A stretch of DNA of 64,000 bases from Antiquaquibacter metalliresistens (GCF_029211225.1 NZ_JARGEM010000007.1:62001-126000), one strand, 5' to 3'; shown: positions 1-10,572, counted from the first letter of the stretch. A program made the numbers and translations. Notes: generated by a model from the letters alone, not told the origin.

Positions 1-920
1 GCGCGAGAAACGCGGCGTTCCCGGCGCTCTCGACCTGGAACACGAGCGAGCCGGCCTCGGGCATCCCCGCGGGCCCGCCGATCGCCGGCCCGGCGCCCCT
101 GGCGACCGCGCTGAACGACACGACCGTGCAGCTGGACTGGTCCGGCGTGTTCGCCGACAACGGCCGCCCCATCACGAACTACTCCGCGGTGAGCTTCGCG
201 GGCTCGCCCCCGGCCTGCTCGGCCACCGGCGGCACCGCCACGAGCACCCAGTTCAACGGCCTGCAGGCCGGCACCGAGTACCGTTTCGTGGTCTTCGCCG
301 CGAACTCCCAGGGATGCACCTCCAGCGCCGTGGTCGTCGCACGCACCCCACCCGCCGTCGTGACGGCGCTCTCCACGAGCCTGGTGGAGAACGACGGCCG
401 CTGGGACTTCGTGGTCACGGGCGGCACGCTCGGCGGCGCGGCGCTGAGCAGCGATTACACGCTCTACTACACCCTGTCGACCGGCGGCGGCGAGCAGGGG
501 CCGATCGCGCTCGGCCAGCCCCTGCTCGGTGTCGGTTTCGATCACTACGGGCTCGACACCGCGGTGAGCGTGCGCGCGTGCCGCGACTACGGGTCGGGCC
601 CGCTGTGCCAGCCGGCGTCATCCGTCTCCATTCCGCTGGGCGTGCCGGTCGATGCGCGCGTCGACGGTCTCCGCTGGACGCCCGACGGCATCGTCGGCGG
701 CGCATTCGACTGGACCGGATGGCCCAGCGGCGCCTACGAGTCGGTGCAGTACCGCTGCAGCACGAGCCCTGGCGGCGGTGGCGCGAGCTTCGTGCCCGCC
801 GACACGACGGCGCCCGGGCACTGCGACGTCTCCGGTCTGACGCTGCTCGGGGCATACTTGACGATCCGCGTGCTCGCCAACGGCAACCAGACCTACGACT
901 ACACGTACCGCTCGAACTGA
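1..920 (+). CDS. Fibronectin type III repeat protein, C-terminal part (5' truncated by window edge)
   Basis: The reading frame is open from the left edge (codons begin at base 3) to the TGA at 918-920, so only about 305 C-terminal residues are visible. The segment beginning VQLDWSGVFADNGRPITNY and ending near RTPP has the Trp, Tyr and hydrophobic spacing of an Fn3 beta-sandwich; the remaining ~190 residues look like further beta-rich Ig/Fn3-like modules with paired cysteines, typical of exported proteins. There is no C-terminal membrane anchor or sortase motif; it ends in a hydrophilic tail. Only 16 bases separate it from the MoxR gene, so it is probably the first visible gene of that operon. 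In actinobacteria large Fn3 proteins of this kind often precede moxR-DUF58 genes. Its binding partner is unknown. Confidence 0.75.
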   Translation, partial: ARNAAFPALSTWNTSEPASGIPAGPPIAGPAPLATALNDTTVQLDWSGVFADNGRPITNYSAVSFAGSPPACSATGGTATSTQFNGLQAGTEYRFVVFAANSQGCTSSAVVVARTPPAVVTALSTSLVENDGRWDFVVTGGTLGGAALSSDYTLYYTLSTGGGEQGPIALGQPLLGVGFDHYGLDTAVSVRACRDYGSGPLCQPASSVSIPLGVPVDARVDGLRWTPDGIVGGAFDWTGWPSGAYESVQYRCSTSPGGGGASFVPADTTAPGHCDVSGLTLLGAYLTIRVLANGNQTYDYTYRSN

Positions 921-936
921 TGAGGAGTCCCTCCGC

Positions 937-1907
<971 letters not shown>

Positions 1908-1908
<1 letters not shown>

Positions 1909-3329
1909 TGGCACGAACCGAGCGGTCGGGGCGGTGGACGACGCGCGCGGCGACGCGCGCGAGTTCGGCGACCTCGGCGGCGCGGTTCGACCCGCACACC
2001 ACCACCGGTACCCGGGGTCTCACGAACGCCCGCACGCGACTGGTGGGGGAGCGCACCGGATTCCTGGCGGATGCCGTCGTCGCGGTCGTGCGCGCGTCCG
2101 CGGCGCTCGGCGACGGGCTGCGGCGCGGGTTCGGGCGCGTGGCCGCGGTCGTCACTGCGCTGGGCTGGGCGATGCTCGCGGTCGTGCCGCTGGCGCTCGG
2201 ACTGGGGTACGGGTTCGGCTGGATCGAGCTCGTCGTCGCCGGATTCGTCTGTCTCGCCGTGATCGTCGTGGCCGTCGTCTACCTGGTCGGCCGCACCTCG
2301 GTGCAGCTGGCGTTGCGGGTGCCGCATCCGCGCGTGGTGGTCGGCGAGCCCGCCACGGCGGAGATCCTCGTGACCAATCCCGATCGCCCCCGCACCTTCG
2401 GCCTCACCGTCGAGGTGCCCGTCGGCGCCGGGCTCGCCGAGGCGGTGCTGCCGGGCCTGCGCAAAGGGGCCTCCTTCACGCACGAGTTCGCGGTGCCCAC
2501 GGCTCGACGTGGAGTGGTGCAGGTCGGTCCGGTGCGCACGGTGCGGGCGGACCCGATCGGCATCGTGCGCCGCGAGGTGGTGTGGACCGAGCGGGCCGAG
2601 GTGTTCGTGCATCCGCGCACCATCCCCATCCCGAGCACGTCTACCGGGTTCATCCGCGATCTCGAGGGCAATCCCACCAGGGACCTGTCGAACAACGACG
2701 TGTCGTTCCACGCCCTGCGCGAGTACGTGCCCGGGGACGAGCGCCGCTACATCCACTGGAAGTCCACCGCGCGCACCGGAACCTACATGGTGCGCCAGTT
2801 CGAGGAGACCCGACGCAGCCACCTGGTGATCGCACTCTCGCTCGCCAGCGCCGACTATCTCACCGAGGAGGAGTTCGAGATGGCGGTGAGCGTCGCCGGC
2901 TCGCTCGGGGCGCGCGCGATCAGGGACGCTCGCACCGTCACGGTCGTCGCGAGCGAGACGACGCCCGAGTTCGCCAAGCGCAAGGTATTCGCGGTGCGTC
3001 CGCTCTCGACGCTCACGCGGGCCCGCCTGCTCGACGATCTCGCCCTGGTCGAGCACGCCGAATCCGCGCTGTCGATCGTGGATGTCGCCCGCGTCACCGG
3101 TGAGCAGGCCAGCGGCGTGAGCGTGGCGTTCCTGGTCTGCGGGTCGGGGGCGAGCGTGCAGGAGCTGCGTGCGGCGTCCACCATGTTCCCGATCGGCGTG
3201 GAGGTCGTCGCGGTGGTCTGCGACCCGGAGCGCACCCCGGGACTGCGGCGGGTCGCCGGGTTGAGCGTGCTGACCATCGGCTACCTCGAAGATCTGCAGA
3301 AGTCGCTCGCGAGATCGGCGGCGGCATGA
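1908..3329 (+). CDS. DUF58 domain membrane protein, MoxR partner
   Basis: Protein of 473 residues with two predicted transmembrane segments at about residues 83-103 and 107-128, then a region that fits the DUF58 family. The hallmark is the stretch around residues 262-297 with FHALREYVPGDERRYIHWKS. DUF58 proteins resemble degenerate VWA domains and act with MoxR ATPases, though their molecular job is poorly known. The first ~75 residues are Ala/Arg/Thr-rich and unlike the usual DUF58 start, which lies close to the first membrane segment; the true start may be internal, but ATG at 1908 couples perfectly with the moxR stop. Its last bases overlap the next gene by four (ATGA). Confidence 0.87.
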
Positions 3330-5608
3330 ATCGTCGCTCATCGCCGGGATTCGTGTTCGTCAACATGGCGTTCCTCTGGCTCAGCGTCGGGGTCGCCGCC
3401 GCCGTACTCTGGCCGATCTATCGCACCCCGGCGCTGATCGTGCTGGTCGCCGTCTCGCTCGCCGCCGGCTCCCTGGTGGCGACCCTGGGTGCGGTGCTGC
3501 GCTGGTCGTCGCCGATCGTGCTGCTCGCGTCGCTCGGCGTCTTCCTGGTGATCGGGGTGCCATTGGCGGTGCCGTCGAAGGCGCTGTTCGGCGTGCTGCC
3601 GACCGTGGCGGGGCTCGTCGATCTCGTGGCCGGGGTCGCACTCGGCTGGAAGCAGCTGCTCACCATCACGCTCCCGGTCGGCGACTACGAGGCCCTCCTG
3701 GTGCCGGCCCTCGTGCTCGTCTACGGCGCCGCCGTGACCGGGCTCACCGTGGCCCTGCGGTCCCGTCGGGGCGAAGCGGCCGTGCTCGCGCCCGTGGTGG
3801 TCTTCCTCGCGGGCATCGCGCTCGGGCCGCAGCATCCCGACCGCCCCATCGTGCTCGCGATCGCGCTGCTGGTCGCCGTGCTGTTCTGGCTGGTCTGGAT
3901 GCGGTGGTACCGCCGTCGGCGCGCGATCCGACTGCTCGCCGTGCAGTCCGCCGCCCAGCCCGCGTCGCGCGACCTGGGCATCGCCGGGTTCCGCACGATC
4001 GTGGGCGCCGTCGTCATCCTGGCGCTGGCCTCGGGTGTCGGCATCGCCGTCGCCGCCGTGGTTCCGCCGACCGTCGATCGCACCGTGCTGCGCACGACGC
4101 TCGAGCAGCCCTTCGATCCGAGGGACTACGCCAGCCCGCTCTCGGGCTTCCGCAACTACGTGCGACCCGACACCGCAGACGCCGTGCTCTTCGAGGTGAC
4201 CGGACTGCCCGCCGGGTCGCGCCTGCGCCTGGCCACCCTGGACACCTACGACGGCGTGGTCTACTCGGTGGGCAGCGCCAGGGTGACCAGCGAGTCGGGC
4301 ACCTTCACGCGCGTGCCGACCGCCTTCGACCAGTCCGGCGTCGCCGGGGATGCCGTGACCGTGAACGTCGTGATCGGCGCGTATTCCGGGGTGTGGCTGC
4401 CGACGATCGGGCAGTTCGAGTCGGTGAGCTTCACCGGCGGGCAGTCCGCGTCGCTGCGGGAGGCGTTCTACTACAACGACGTCTCCGGCACCGCGGCGGT
4501 GCTCGGCGGGATCGGCGAGGGCGACGCCTACACGCTCGACGCGATCGTGCCGCGGCCACGGGATGCGAGCGAGCTCGAGGCGATCGAGCCGGGCACCGCA
4601 TCCGTGCCGCGATCCGCGGATCCGCCCGAGGAGCTCACCGCCAAGCTCGAACGGTACACGCAGGGCGCGGAGGGTGCCGGTGCGCGACTGGCGGCGGCCC
4701 TCGACGGTCTGCGAGCGGAGGGCTACATCAGCCACGGTGTCGGGCCGGACGAGCCCCCCAGCCGCTCGGGCCACGCCGTGGATCGCATCGCCGAACTGCT
4801 CGGCGCACCCAGGATGATCGGCGATGCCGAGCAGTACGCGGTGGCGGCCGCGCTGATGGCCACGGAGCTCGGCTTTCCGGCGCGCGTCGTGATGGGGTTC
4901 GTCCCGACCGGCGCGCAGGTGCACGGCGCGGATGTCTCGGCCTGGATCGAGGTGAACACCGCCGAGCACGGCTGGGTCACCATCGATCCCAACCCGCCGG
5001 TGCGGGAGATCCCCGAGGAGCTCCCCGAGGACAACGCGCAGGTCGCGCGACCGCAGACGATCGTGCCGCCGACGGTGATCGAGGAGGAGAACCTCGACCG
5101 TCAGACGACGCCCGAGAGCGAGCAGGAACTGCCGCCGGACCTCAGCCCGCTGCTGCAGGCTCTGCTCGTGGTGGCGCGGGTCGCCGGCTGGACGCTGCTG
5201 GTCGTAGCCATCGTGCTCGCACCGTTCATCGTGGTGATCGCCGCGAAGCTGCGTCGTCGTCGCCTGCGCCGCAGGGCGGCCACGCCGCTGGCCCGGATCA
5301 GCGGCGGCTGGCAGGAGTTCGAGGATGCCGTGCTCGACCACGGCCTGGAGCCCACGCCCGCGGCGACCCGCAGCGAGGTCGCGTCGGTCATCGGCGGCGA
5401 CCGACCGCAGGTGCTCGCGGCCGTGGCGGACCGGGCGGTCTTCGCGCCGGGGGAGCCGAGCGCGGATGACGCGGAGAACGTGTGGCGAGCGGTGGACGAA
5501 CTGCGCGCCGCACTCGACGAGCCGCTCACTCGCTGGCAGCGGATCAAGGCCCGCATCTCCGTGCGATCGCTCGGTGGTTATAGTGTCAGAAAGCTGTTCA
5601 AGCGATAG
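3326..5608 (+). CDS. Transglutaminase-fold membrane protein (TgpA/DUF3488 type), likely catalytically dead
   Basis: 760 residues with a hydrophobic N-terminal half (about six or seven membrane helices within residues 10-240), an extracytoplasmic transglutaminase-like domain at about 470-560, and one more helix near 610-635 followed by an Arg-rich cytoplasmic tail. This is the TgpA layout that normally follows moxR and DUF58 genes. The transglutaminase core is recognisable (EQYAVAAALMATELGFPARV, then AWIEV and GWVTIDPNPP), but the nucleophile position is Ala501 (GDAEQYA) instead of Cys and the His position is Ser538 (VSAWIEV); only Asp554 of the triad remains. It is therefore probably a binding or scaffold protein. 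ATGA overlap with the DUF58 gene supports one transcript. Confidence 0.88.
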   Translation: MNRRSSPGFVFVNMAFLWLSVGVAAAVLWPIYRTPALIVLVAVSLAAGSLVATLGAVLRWSSPIVLLASLGVFLVIGVPLAVPSKALFGVLPTVAGLVDLVAGVALGWKQLLTITLPVGDYEALLVPALVLVYGAAVTGLTVALRSRRGEAAVLAPVVVFLAGIALGPQHPDRPIVLAIALLVAVLFWLVWMRWYRRRRAIRLLAVQSAAQPASRDLGIAGFRTIVGAVVILALASGVGIAVAAVVPPTVDRTVLRTTLEQPFDPRDYASPLSGFRNYVRPDTADAVLFEVTGLPAGSRLRLATLDTYDGVVYSVGSARVTSESGTFTRVPTAFDQSGVAGDAVTVNVVIGAYSGVWLPTIGQFESVSFTGGQSASLREAFYYNDVSGTAAVLGGIGEGDAYTLDAIVPRPRDASELEAIEPGTASVPRSADPPEELTAKLERYTQGAEGAGARLAAALDGLRAEGYISHGVGPDEPPSRSGHAVDRIAELLGAPRMIGDAEQYAVAAALMATELGFPARVVMGFVPTGAQVHGADVSAWIEVNTAEHGWVTIDPNPPVREIPEELPEDNAQVARPQTIVPPTVIEEENLDRQTTPESEQELPPDLSPLLQALLVVARVAGWTLLVVAIVLAPFIVVIAAKLRRRRLRRRAATPLARISGGWQEFEDAVLDHGLEPTPAATRSEVASVIGGDRPQVLAAVADRAVFAPGEPSADDAENVWRAVDELRAALDEPLTRWQRIKARISVRSLGGYSVRKLFKR

Positions 5609-5620
5609 AGAGTTCGTCCG

Positions 5621-6466
5621 GTGAACTGCAGGTACTGCTCGAGCGAGCTCCCCAGCGGGGCGCTGTTCTGCGGGGAGTGCGGCCGCGCGGTGTCGTCGCG
5701 ACAACCGGATTCGGCGCCCGTCCGGGTGCCCGAGCCCGCGCCCGAGGTCCAACCGGAGGCTGAGGACCAGCCGGAGCCAGTGCCCGAGTCGGCGCCTGAG
5801 CCCGCTGCCATGCCGGAGCCCGAGCCCGTGGCATCCCCGCCCGTCGATTCCCACGCCGACCCCGCCGACCACTGCACGCAGTGTGGCGCCGAGCTCGCGG
5901 CGACCGACATCTTCTGCGGTGAGTGCGGCATGGTGCGACAGAGCGTCGCCGCGCGCCGCCCGAACGACACCGCGGTGCTCGACCCGTTCCCGTGGGGTCG
6001 CCCGCGCGAGCCGGTCGCTCCGCCCCTCGTGATGCCGCCCGCACCGCGACCGACGAGCCGCGTGCCGTCCGTGTCCGCCGCATCCCTCGACGACGACGAC
6101 GACACCGACGAGACCAGACTCGTGGACCGCACCGCGAAGGGAGAGCGCTTCGTGCTGCAGTTCAGCACGGGGGAGAGCGTGAGCGTGAGCGGCACCGGGC
6201 TGATCGGGCGGCATCCCATCGCCGAACCGGGGGAGTACTTCGACCACACGGTGACGATCGTCGATCCGGGCAAGTCCGTCTCCAAGACGCATCTGGAGTT
6301 CGGGCAGGACGCGGGCGCGTTCTGGGTGAGCGATCGGTACTCCGGCAACGGCACCGTGGTGCGCGAGCCCGATCGGCCCGCCCGCCGGTGCGACCCGGGC
6401 AAACGGTACCGGGTGGTGCGGGGGAGCCGCATCGACATCGGGGAGCAGTTCTTCGTCGTCAGCTGA
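5621..6466 (+). CDS. Double zinc-ribbon protein with C-terminal FHA domain
   Basis: 281 residues starting at GTG. The first zinc ribbon uses Cys3, Cys6, Cys17 and Cys20; the second uses Cys85, Cys88, Cys99 and Cys102. They are separated by a Pro/Glu-rich linker. A probable FHA domain covers about residues 178-280, with the pattern LIGRHP ... SVSKTHLEF ... GNGTVV. FHA domains bind phosphothreonine, which points to control by a Ser/Thr kinase that is not encoded in the window. Its position between the transglutaminase-fold gene and the EccC-like ATPase suggests it is a regulatory or adaptor part of the same system. I do not see a clear Shine-Dalgarno sequence. Confidence 0.85.
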   Translation: MNCRYCSSELPSGALFCGECGRAVSSRQPDSAPVRVPEPAPEVQPEAEDQPEPVPESAPEPAAMPEPEPVASPPVDSHADPADHCTQCGAELAATDIFCGECGMVRQSVAARRPNDTAVLDPFPWGRPREPVAPPLVMPPAPRPTSRVPSVSAASLDDDDDTDETRLVDRTAKGERFVLQFSTGESVSVSGTGLIGRHPIAEPGEYFDHTVTIVDPGKSVSKTHLEFGQDAGAFWVSDRYSGNGTVVREPDRPARRCDPGKRYRVVRGSRIDIGEQFFVVS

Positions 6467-6550
6467 TCCACAGGCCGCGCGGGGGCGCGGCATCCACCCC
6501 ATCGCCGTGTTCGCGTTCGCGGCGCCGGGACATCTGGTCTGCTGAGGGGC
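6467..6550 (+). other. 84-bp gap with small GC hairpin
   Basis: The gap between the FHA and ATPase genes contains a short inverted repeat of the form CCGCGC/GCGCGG near 6476-6491, without a T-run. It could be a weak intra-operon pause or attenuator. No convincing promoter was found. Confidence 0.3.
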
Positions 6551-9304
6551 ATGAGCGTCGATCGCATCGCGGCACCGCGACCGCCCGATGACCCCGCGCC
6601 GTACCGATTCCCGGTGATCGCGACGATCGCCCCGGTGGTCGCCTCGGTGGCCATCTGGCTGCTCACCGGTTCCGCGTTCGCGCTCGTCTTCGCCGCCCTC
6701 GGGCCGGTCACGGCCATCGCGAGCCTGGTGGATGCCCGGTTCGGCTCCCGGCGCACGAGGCGTCGCGAACTCGCACGGTTCCTCGAGGACGCCGACCGGG
6801 TGCGCGAGGAGATCGCCGAACGACACGCCCGCGAGCGTGCAGAGCTCGCCGAGATGGCGCCGTCCCCGCGCGAGCTGGTCGGCGATCCGTCGGCGGACCC
6901 GCATCGCTGGACCGCCTCGCAGACGGTGCCGGTCGCGGTCGGGCGGGGTGCGATTCCCAGCCGGGTTCGCCTGGATGCCGTGCCGCAGCTGCCCGATGGC
7001 CCGGCCGCACAGCGGCTCACCGAGCTCGCCGCCGCCGCCGCAGACCTGCAGCAGGCCCCGGTGGTCGTCGACGCGCGTCTCGGCATCGGGGTGATCGGTC
7101 CCGCCCCGATCACCGTCGCCGTCGTGCGCTCCATCGCCGTCGGCGTCGCGCGCGCGGTGTCGCCCGCCGACCACTGGTGCAGTTGGAGCGGTGACGAGGC
7201 ATGGATGTCGCTGCTGCCGCATCCCGCCGGCCCGCCGCTGACCGCCCGCAGTCCCGCGATCGCGTTCGGACCGCGCGACGAGGGCGCGCCGACGGTGCTC
7301 ATCGCCCACGCCGAGTCGGAGCACGCGCTGCCGCCCGGATGCCGCATCGTGGTGCAGTGCGGTGAGAACGGTGCGCGCATCGTGCGGCATCCGGACCACG
7401 ATCAGCGGCGCGCGCTGCGCGTGGAGCTCGTCGGTCGTGTGCAGGCCGCGGACTGGGCGGGGCGGCTCGCCGCGACGGCGGCGCGGGACGGCGTGGTCTC
7501 CGATGCACGCGCGCTGCCCGGTGCGGTGCCGCTCGCTTCCCTGCTCCCCGCGGTCCCGCTCGCCGAGACACCGACCGGGCTCTCGAGCGTGCCGGGCATC
7601 GACGAGCGCGGGCCCGTCGCGCTCGACCTCGTCGGTCACGGCCCGCACGCCGTCGTCGGCGGAACGACCGGCAGCGGCAAGAGCGAACTGCTGGTCTCCT
7701 GGGTGCTCGCGATGGCCGCCGCGCGTGCTCCGCAGCAGGTCTCGTTCTTGCTCGTCGACTTCAAGGGCGGGGCGGCGTTCGCGCCGCTCGAGGTGCTCCC
7801 GCACGTTGTGGGCACCGTGACCGACCTCGACGGCGACGGTGCGACGCGGGCGCTGGAGAGCCTCCGGGCGGAGCTTCGGTTCCGGGAGCGCGCCATCGTC
7901 GAGGCGGGTGCGCGCGACGTCGACGGTGCCGAGCGACTCGGGCGTCTGGTGATCGTGGTCGACGAGTTCGCGGCCATGCTCGCCGACCAGCCCGAGCTTC
8001 ATGCGCTCTTCGCCGATCTCGCCGCGCGCGGTCGCGCCCTCGGGGTGCACCTCGTGCTCTGCACGCAGCGTCCGACGGGCGTGGTGCGCGATGCGGTGCT
8101 CGCCAACGCCGACCTGCGCATCTGTATGCGCGTCAACAACCGCGCGGACAGCAGTGCGGTGGTCGGCACGGATGCGGCGGCGGCGCTGCCCGCGGGGGCT
8201 CGCGGACGAGGCATCCTGTCGCTGCCCGGCACCGAGCCGCGCCAGGTGCAGTTCGCGCTGGCGGCACCGACGGACATCGCCTCCGTCGCGGCACGCTGGG
8301 CCGATGCGCCGCCGCCGCGCAGGCCGTGGTTGCCGCCGCTGCCCGACGTGCTCGAGGCGGGCGAATCGGCCGGCTTCGGCCTGCTCGACCTGCCCGAGGA
8401 GCAACGACGTGCGCCGGCGGTCTGGAACCCGGAGGCGGACGGCCACGTGCTCGTACTCGGCTCGGGCGGCAGCGGCAAGACCACCGCCCTCGCGGCGCTC
8501 GCACCCGGAGCGCGCTGGTGCGCCGCCGATCCGGCGACGGCGTGGGACGAGCTCGTCGATCCGTCGGTCGGCGTGCTCGTGCTCGACGACGCCGACTCGC
8601 TGCTCGCGCGCTTCCCGGTCGATCATCGGGCGGCGTTCGTGGAGCGCCTCGGCGTGCTGCTGCGGGATGGACCGGGTCGCGGCATCCGGTTCGCGATCGG
8701 TGCGCAGCGCGTCACCCCGGAGCTGCAGTCCCTGGTGGCGCTCGTGCCGCAGCGGCTGTACCTGCGTCACGGGTCCCGCCAGGACGTGATCGTCGCCGGC
8801 GGATCGGCGGACGACTATCGGGCGGAGCTTCCGCCGGGCGGCGGCTCATGGCGCGGTCGCCGGGTGCAGGTGTTCTCGACCGCTGCGCCCCCGGCCGGCG
8901 GCGGCCCTGCGGCACTGCGCGACCTCGAGCCGGGCGCGCTCGCGATCATCACCTCCCGTGCCGAGACGCTCGCGGCGCGACTCGACGGGTCGGTGACGCG
9001 CTTGGCGCAGGCGGACGATCCCGTCGAGACGGTGCGCACCGGCGGAGTTCTCGTCGGCGACGTCGACGAGTGGCAGTCGCGCTGGGGCGCCCTGGCCGCG
9101 GTGCGACCGCACGCCCAGGTGCTCATCGACGGATGCTCGACCGCCGAGTACCGCGCGATCACCCGATCACGGCAGCTGCCGCCCCCGCTCGAGGGCTTGG
9201 CCGACGTGTGCTGGCGGCTCGAGCCGGACGGGAGCGCGAGCCGAGTGCGCCTGCCGGTGACGGACACGCGGACTCAGGCCAGGACATCCTCGAGCACGGT
9301 GTGA
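6551..9304 (+). CDS. EccC/FtsK-SpoIIIE-type ATPase
   Basis: 917-residue protein with two membrane helices at about residues 20-38 and 41-60, the layout of type VII secretion EccC rather than of chromosome-pumping FtsK, which has four helices and a gamma domain. The first ATPase domain has Walker A GTTGSGKS (371-378) and Walker B VVDEF (Asp471, Glu472). A second, shorter ATPase module has GSGGSGKT (637-644) and VLDDAD (Asp679, Asp680). EccC proteins recognise and drive export of WXG100-type substrates, but no WXG100 protein, EccB, EccD or EccE lies within the window. Its 3' end overlaps the convergent alanine dehydrogenase gene by 31 bp. Confidence 0.85.
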   Translation: MSVDRIAAPRPPDDPAPYRFPVIATIAPVVASVAIWLLTGSAFALVFAALGPVTAIASLVDARFGSRRTRRRELARFLEDADRVREEIAERHARERAELAEMAPSPRELVGDPSADPHRWTASQTVPVAVGRGAIPSRVRLDAVPQLPDGPAAQRLTELAAAAADLQQAPVVVDARLGIGVIGPAPITVAVVRSIAVGVARAVSPADHWCSWSGDEAWMSLLPHPAGPPLTARSPAIAFGPRDEGAPTVLIAHAESEHALPPGCRIVVQCGENGARIVRHPDHDQRRALRVELVGRVQAADWAGRLAATAARDGVVSDARALPGAVPLASLLPAVPLAETPTGLSSVPGIDERGPVALDLVGHGPHAVVGGTTGSGKSELLVSWVLAMAAARAPQQVSFLLVDFKGGAAFAPLEVLPHVVGTVTDLDGDGATRALESLRAELRFRERAIVEAGARDVDGAERLGRLVIVVDEFAAMLADQPELHALFADLAARGRALGVHLVLCTQRPTGVVRDAVLANADLRICMRVNNRADSSAVVGTDAAAALPAGARGRGILSLPGTEPRQVQFALAAPTDIASVAARWADAPPPRRPWLPPLPDVLEAGESAGFGLLDLPEEQRRAPAVWNPEADGHVLVLGSGGSGKTTALAALAPGARWCAADPATAWDELVDPSVGVLVLDDADSLLARFPVDHRAAFVERLGVLLRDGPGRGIRFAIGAQRVTPELQSLVALVPQRLYLRHGSRQDVIVAGGSADDYRAELPPGGGSWRGRRVQVFSTAAPPAGGGPAALRDLEPGALAIITSRAETLAARLDGSVTRLAQADDPVETVRTGGVLVGDVDEWQSRWGALAAVRPHAQVLIDGCSTAEYRAITRSRQLPPPLEGLADVCWRLEPDGSASRVRLPVTDTRTQARTSSSTV

Positions 9305-10389
9305 CCGAGACCGTGGGCGGCGGCGACCGCCTCGTTGACGACGCTGCCGCCGTGCGTGTTGAGACCGAGCGCGAGCGCGGGGTCCGCGCGCAGGGCCGCG
9401 ACCCATCCCGAGTTCGCGATCGCGCGCGCGTACGGCATCGTCGCATTCGTGAGCGCATAGGTCGAGGTGTGCGGCACGGCGCCCGGCATGTTCGCCACGC
9501 AGTAGAACAGCGAACCGTGCACCGTGAAGGTCGGCTCGGCATGCGTTGTCGGCCGGGTGTCGGCGAAGCATCCGCCCTGATCGACGGCGATGTCCACGAG
9601 CACGCTGCCCGGCTTCATGCGGGAGACCAGTTCGTTGCTGACGAGTTTGGGGGCCTTGGCGCCGGGGATCAGCACGGAGCCGATGACGAGATCGGCTCTC
9701 AGCAGCGCACGCTCGATCTCGAATCCGTTCGAGGCGATGGTCTGCACCCGGCCGGCGTAGAGCGCGTCGAGTTCCCGCAGCCGTTGGATGTTGGTGTCCA
9801 GCACCGTGACGTTCGCTCCGAGACCGACGGCGACCGAGACCGCGTTGGTGCCCGCCACGCCCCCACCGAGCACGACGACCTCCGCCGGATGCGTGCCGGG
9901 AACGCCGGGCACGAGCAGACCCGAACCGCCGTTGGGCTTGAGCATCACGTTGGCGCCCACGATCGGCGCCAGGCGCCCGGCGACCTCGCTCATCGGGGCC
10001 AGCAGCGGCAGAGCGCGAGACGGCAGCTGCACGGTCTCATAGGCGATCGCCGTCACTGCGGCGTCCACGAGCGCGCGCGTCAACTCCGGCTCCGCGGCGA
10101 GATGGAGGTAGGTGAACAGGACGAGGTCATCGCGGAAGAAGCCGTACTCTGCCGCGATCGGCTCCTTCACCTTGAGCAGCAGCTCCGCGGCTGACCAGGT
10201 GGCCGCGGCATCCGGTGCGATGGTGGCTCCCGCGGCGGCGTACGCCTCGTCCGGGATGGAGGAGCCCAGCCCCGCACCTCGCTCGACGACGACCTCGTGG
10301 CCGTGCGCGACGAGCTCGTGCACGCCAGCCGGGGTGATCGCCACCCGGAACTCGTTGTTCTTGATCTCGCGTGGTACGGCGACCCTCAT
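9274..10389 (-). CDS. ald: Alanine dehydrogenase
   Basis: NAD-dependent L-alanine dehydrogenase (L-alanine to pyruvate and ammonia, reversible) of 371 residues, the standard length. The N-terminus MRVAVPREIKNNEFRVA carries the substrate-binding Arg; the Lys of LLKVKEP and the His of YLHLA are the expected active-site residues. The Rossmann segment is VVVLGGGVAGTNAV, and FYCVANMPGAVPHTST is characteristic of Ald. ATG at 10389 lies six bases after TACGCT, so the message is probably leaderless. The gene is convergent with the EccC-like gene and divergent from potD. Confidence 0.96.
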   Translation of the reverse strand: MRVAVPREIKNNEFRVAITPAGVHELVAHGHEVVVERGAGLGSSIPDEAYAAAGATIAPDAAATWSAAELLLKVKEPIAAEYGFFRDDLVLFTYLHLAAEPELTRALVDAAVTAIAYETVQLPSRALPLLAPMSEVAGRLAPIVGANVMLKPNGGSGLLVPGVPGTHPAEVVVLGGGVAGTNAVSVAVGLGANVTVLDTNIQRLRELDALYAGRVQTIASNGFEIERALLRADLVIGSVLIPGAKAPKLVSNELVSRMKPGSVLVDIAVDQGGCFADTRPTTHAEPTFTVHGSLFYCVANMPGAVPHTSTYALTNATMPYARAIANSGWVAALRADPALALGLNTHGGSVVNEAVAAAHGLGHTVLEDVLA

Positions 10390-10395
10390 GATCCA

Positions 10396-10401
10396 AGCGT
10401 A
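10396..10401 (-). promoter_or_regulatory. -10 element of ald, leaderless layout
   Basis: TACGCT read on the minus strand, followed by exactly six bases and the ATG of ald. No clear -35 box is visible. This is one of sixteen similarly placed TAnnnT elements in the window. Confidence 0.6.
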
Positions 10402-10527
10402 CGGGAGCGGTCACGCTGCAAACCATGGATTCCGCACAAGAATCACGCGTATCGCCGCTGAATTCGTGAAGATCGTGTTACAGACCGCGCCATCCGCACA
10501 TCAGATGATGCGTCACGCGGCGACCTT

Positions 10528-10558
10528 GTGTCAGGATCGATCATCCTGACCCTGACAC
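10528..10558 (+). promoter_or_regulatory. Overlapping inverted repeats upstream of potD (candidate operator or leader hairpin)
   Basis: Two overlapping 8-bp inverted repeats lie just before the potD Shine-Dalgarno sequence. GTCAGGAT (10530-10537) pairs with ATCCTGAC (10543-10550), and GTGTCAGG (10528-10535) pairs with CCTGACAC (10551-10558). They could be a repressor site or two mutually exclusive RNA hairpins controlling access to AGGAG at 10560-10564. Which regulator would bind is unknown. Confidence 0.5.
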
Positions 10559-10572
10559 GAGGAGTCGTTCCG

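Noticed and set aside
3338-8770. An uninterrupted minus-strand reading frame of about 1800 codons
   Set aside because: It runs antisense through the transglutaminase, FHA and ATPase genes, has His/Arg/Gly-rich composition typical of shadow frames in high-GC DNA and shows no domain.
6551-9304. Classical chromosome-translocating FtsK
   Set aside because: Only two N-terminal helices, no C-terminal gamma winged-helix domain, and a second P-loop module in the C-terminal half, as in EccC.
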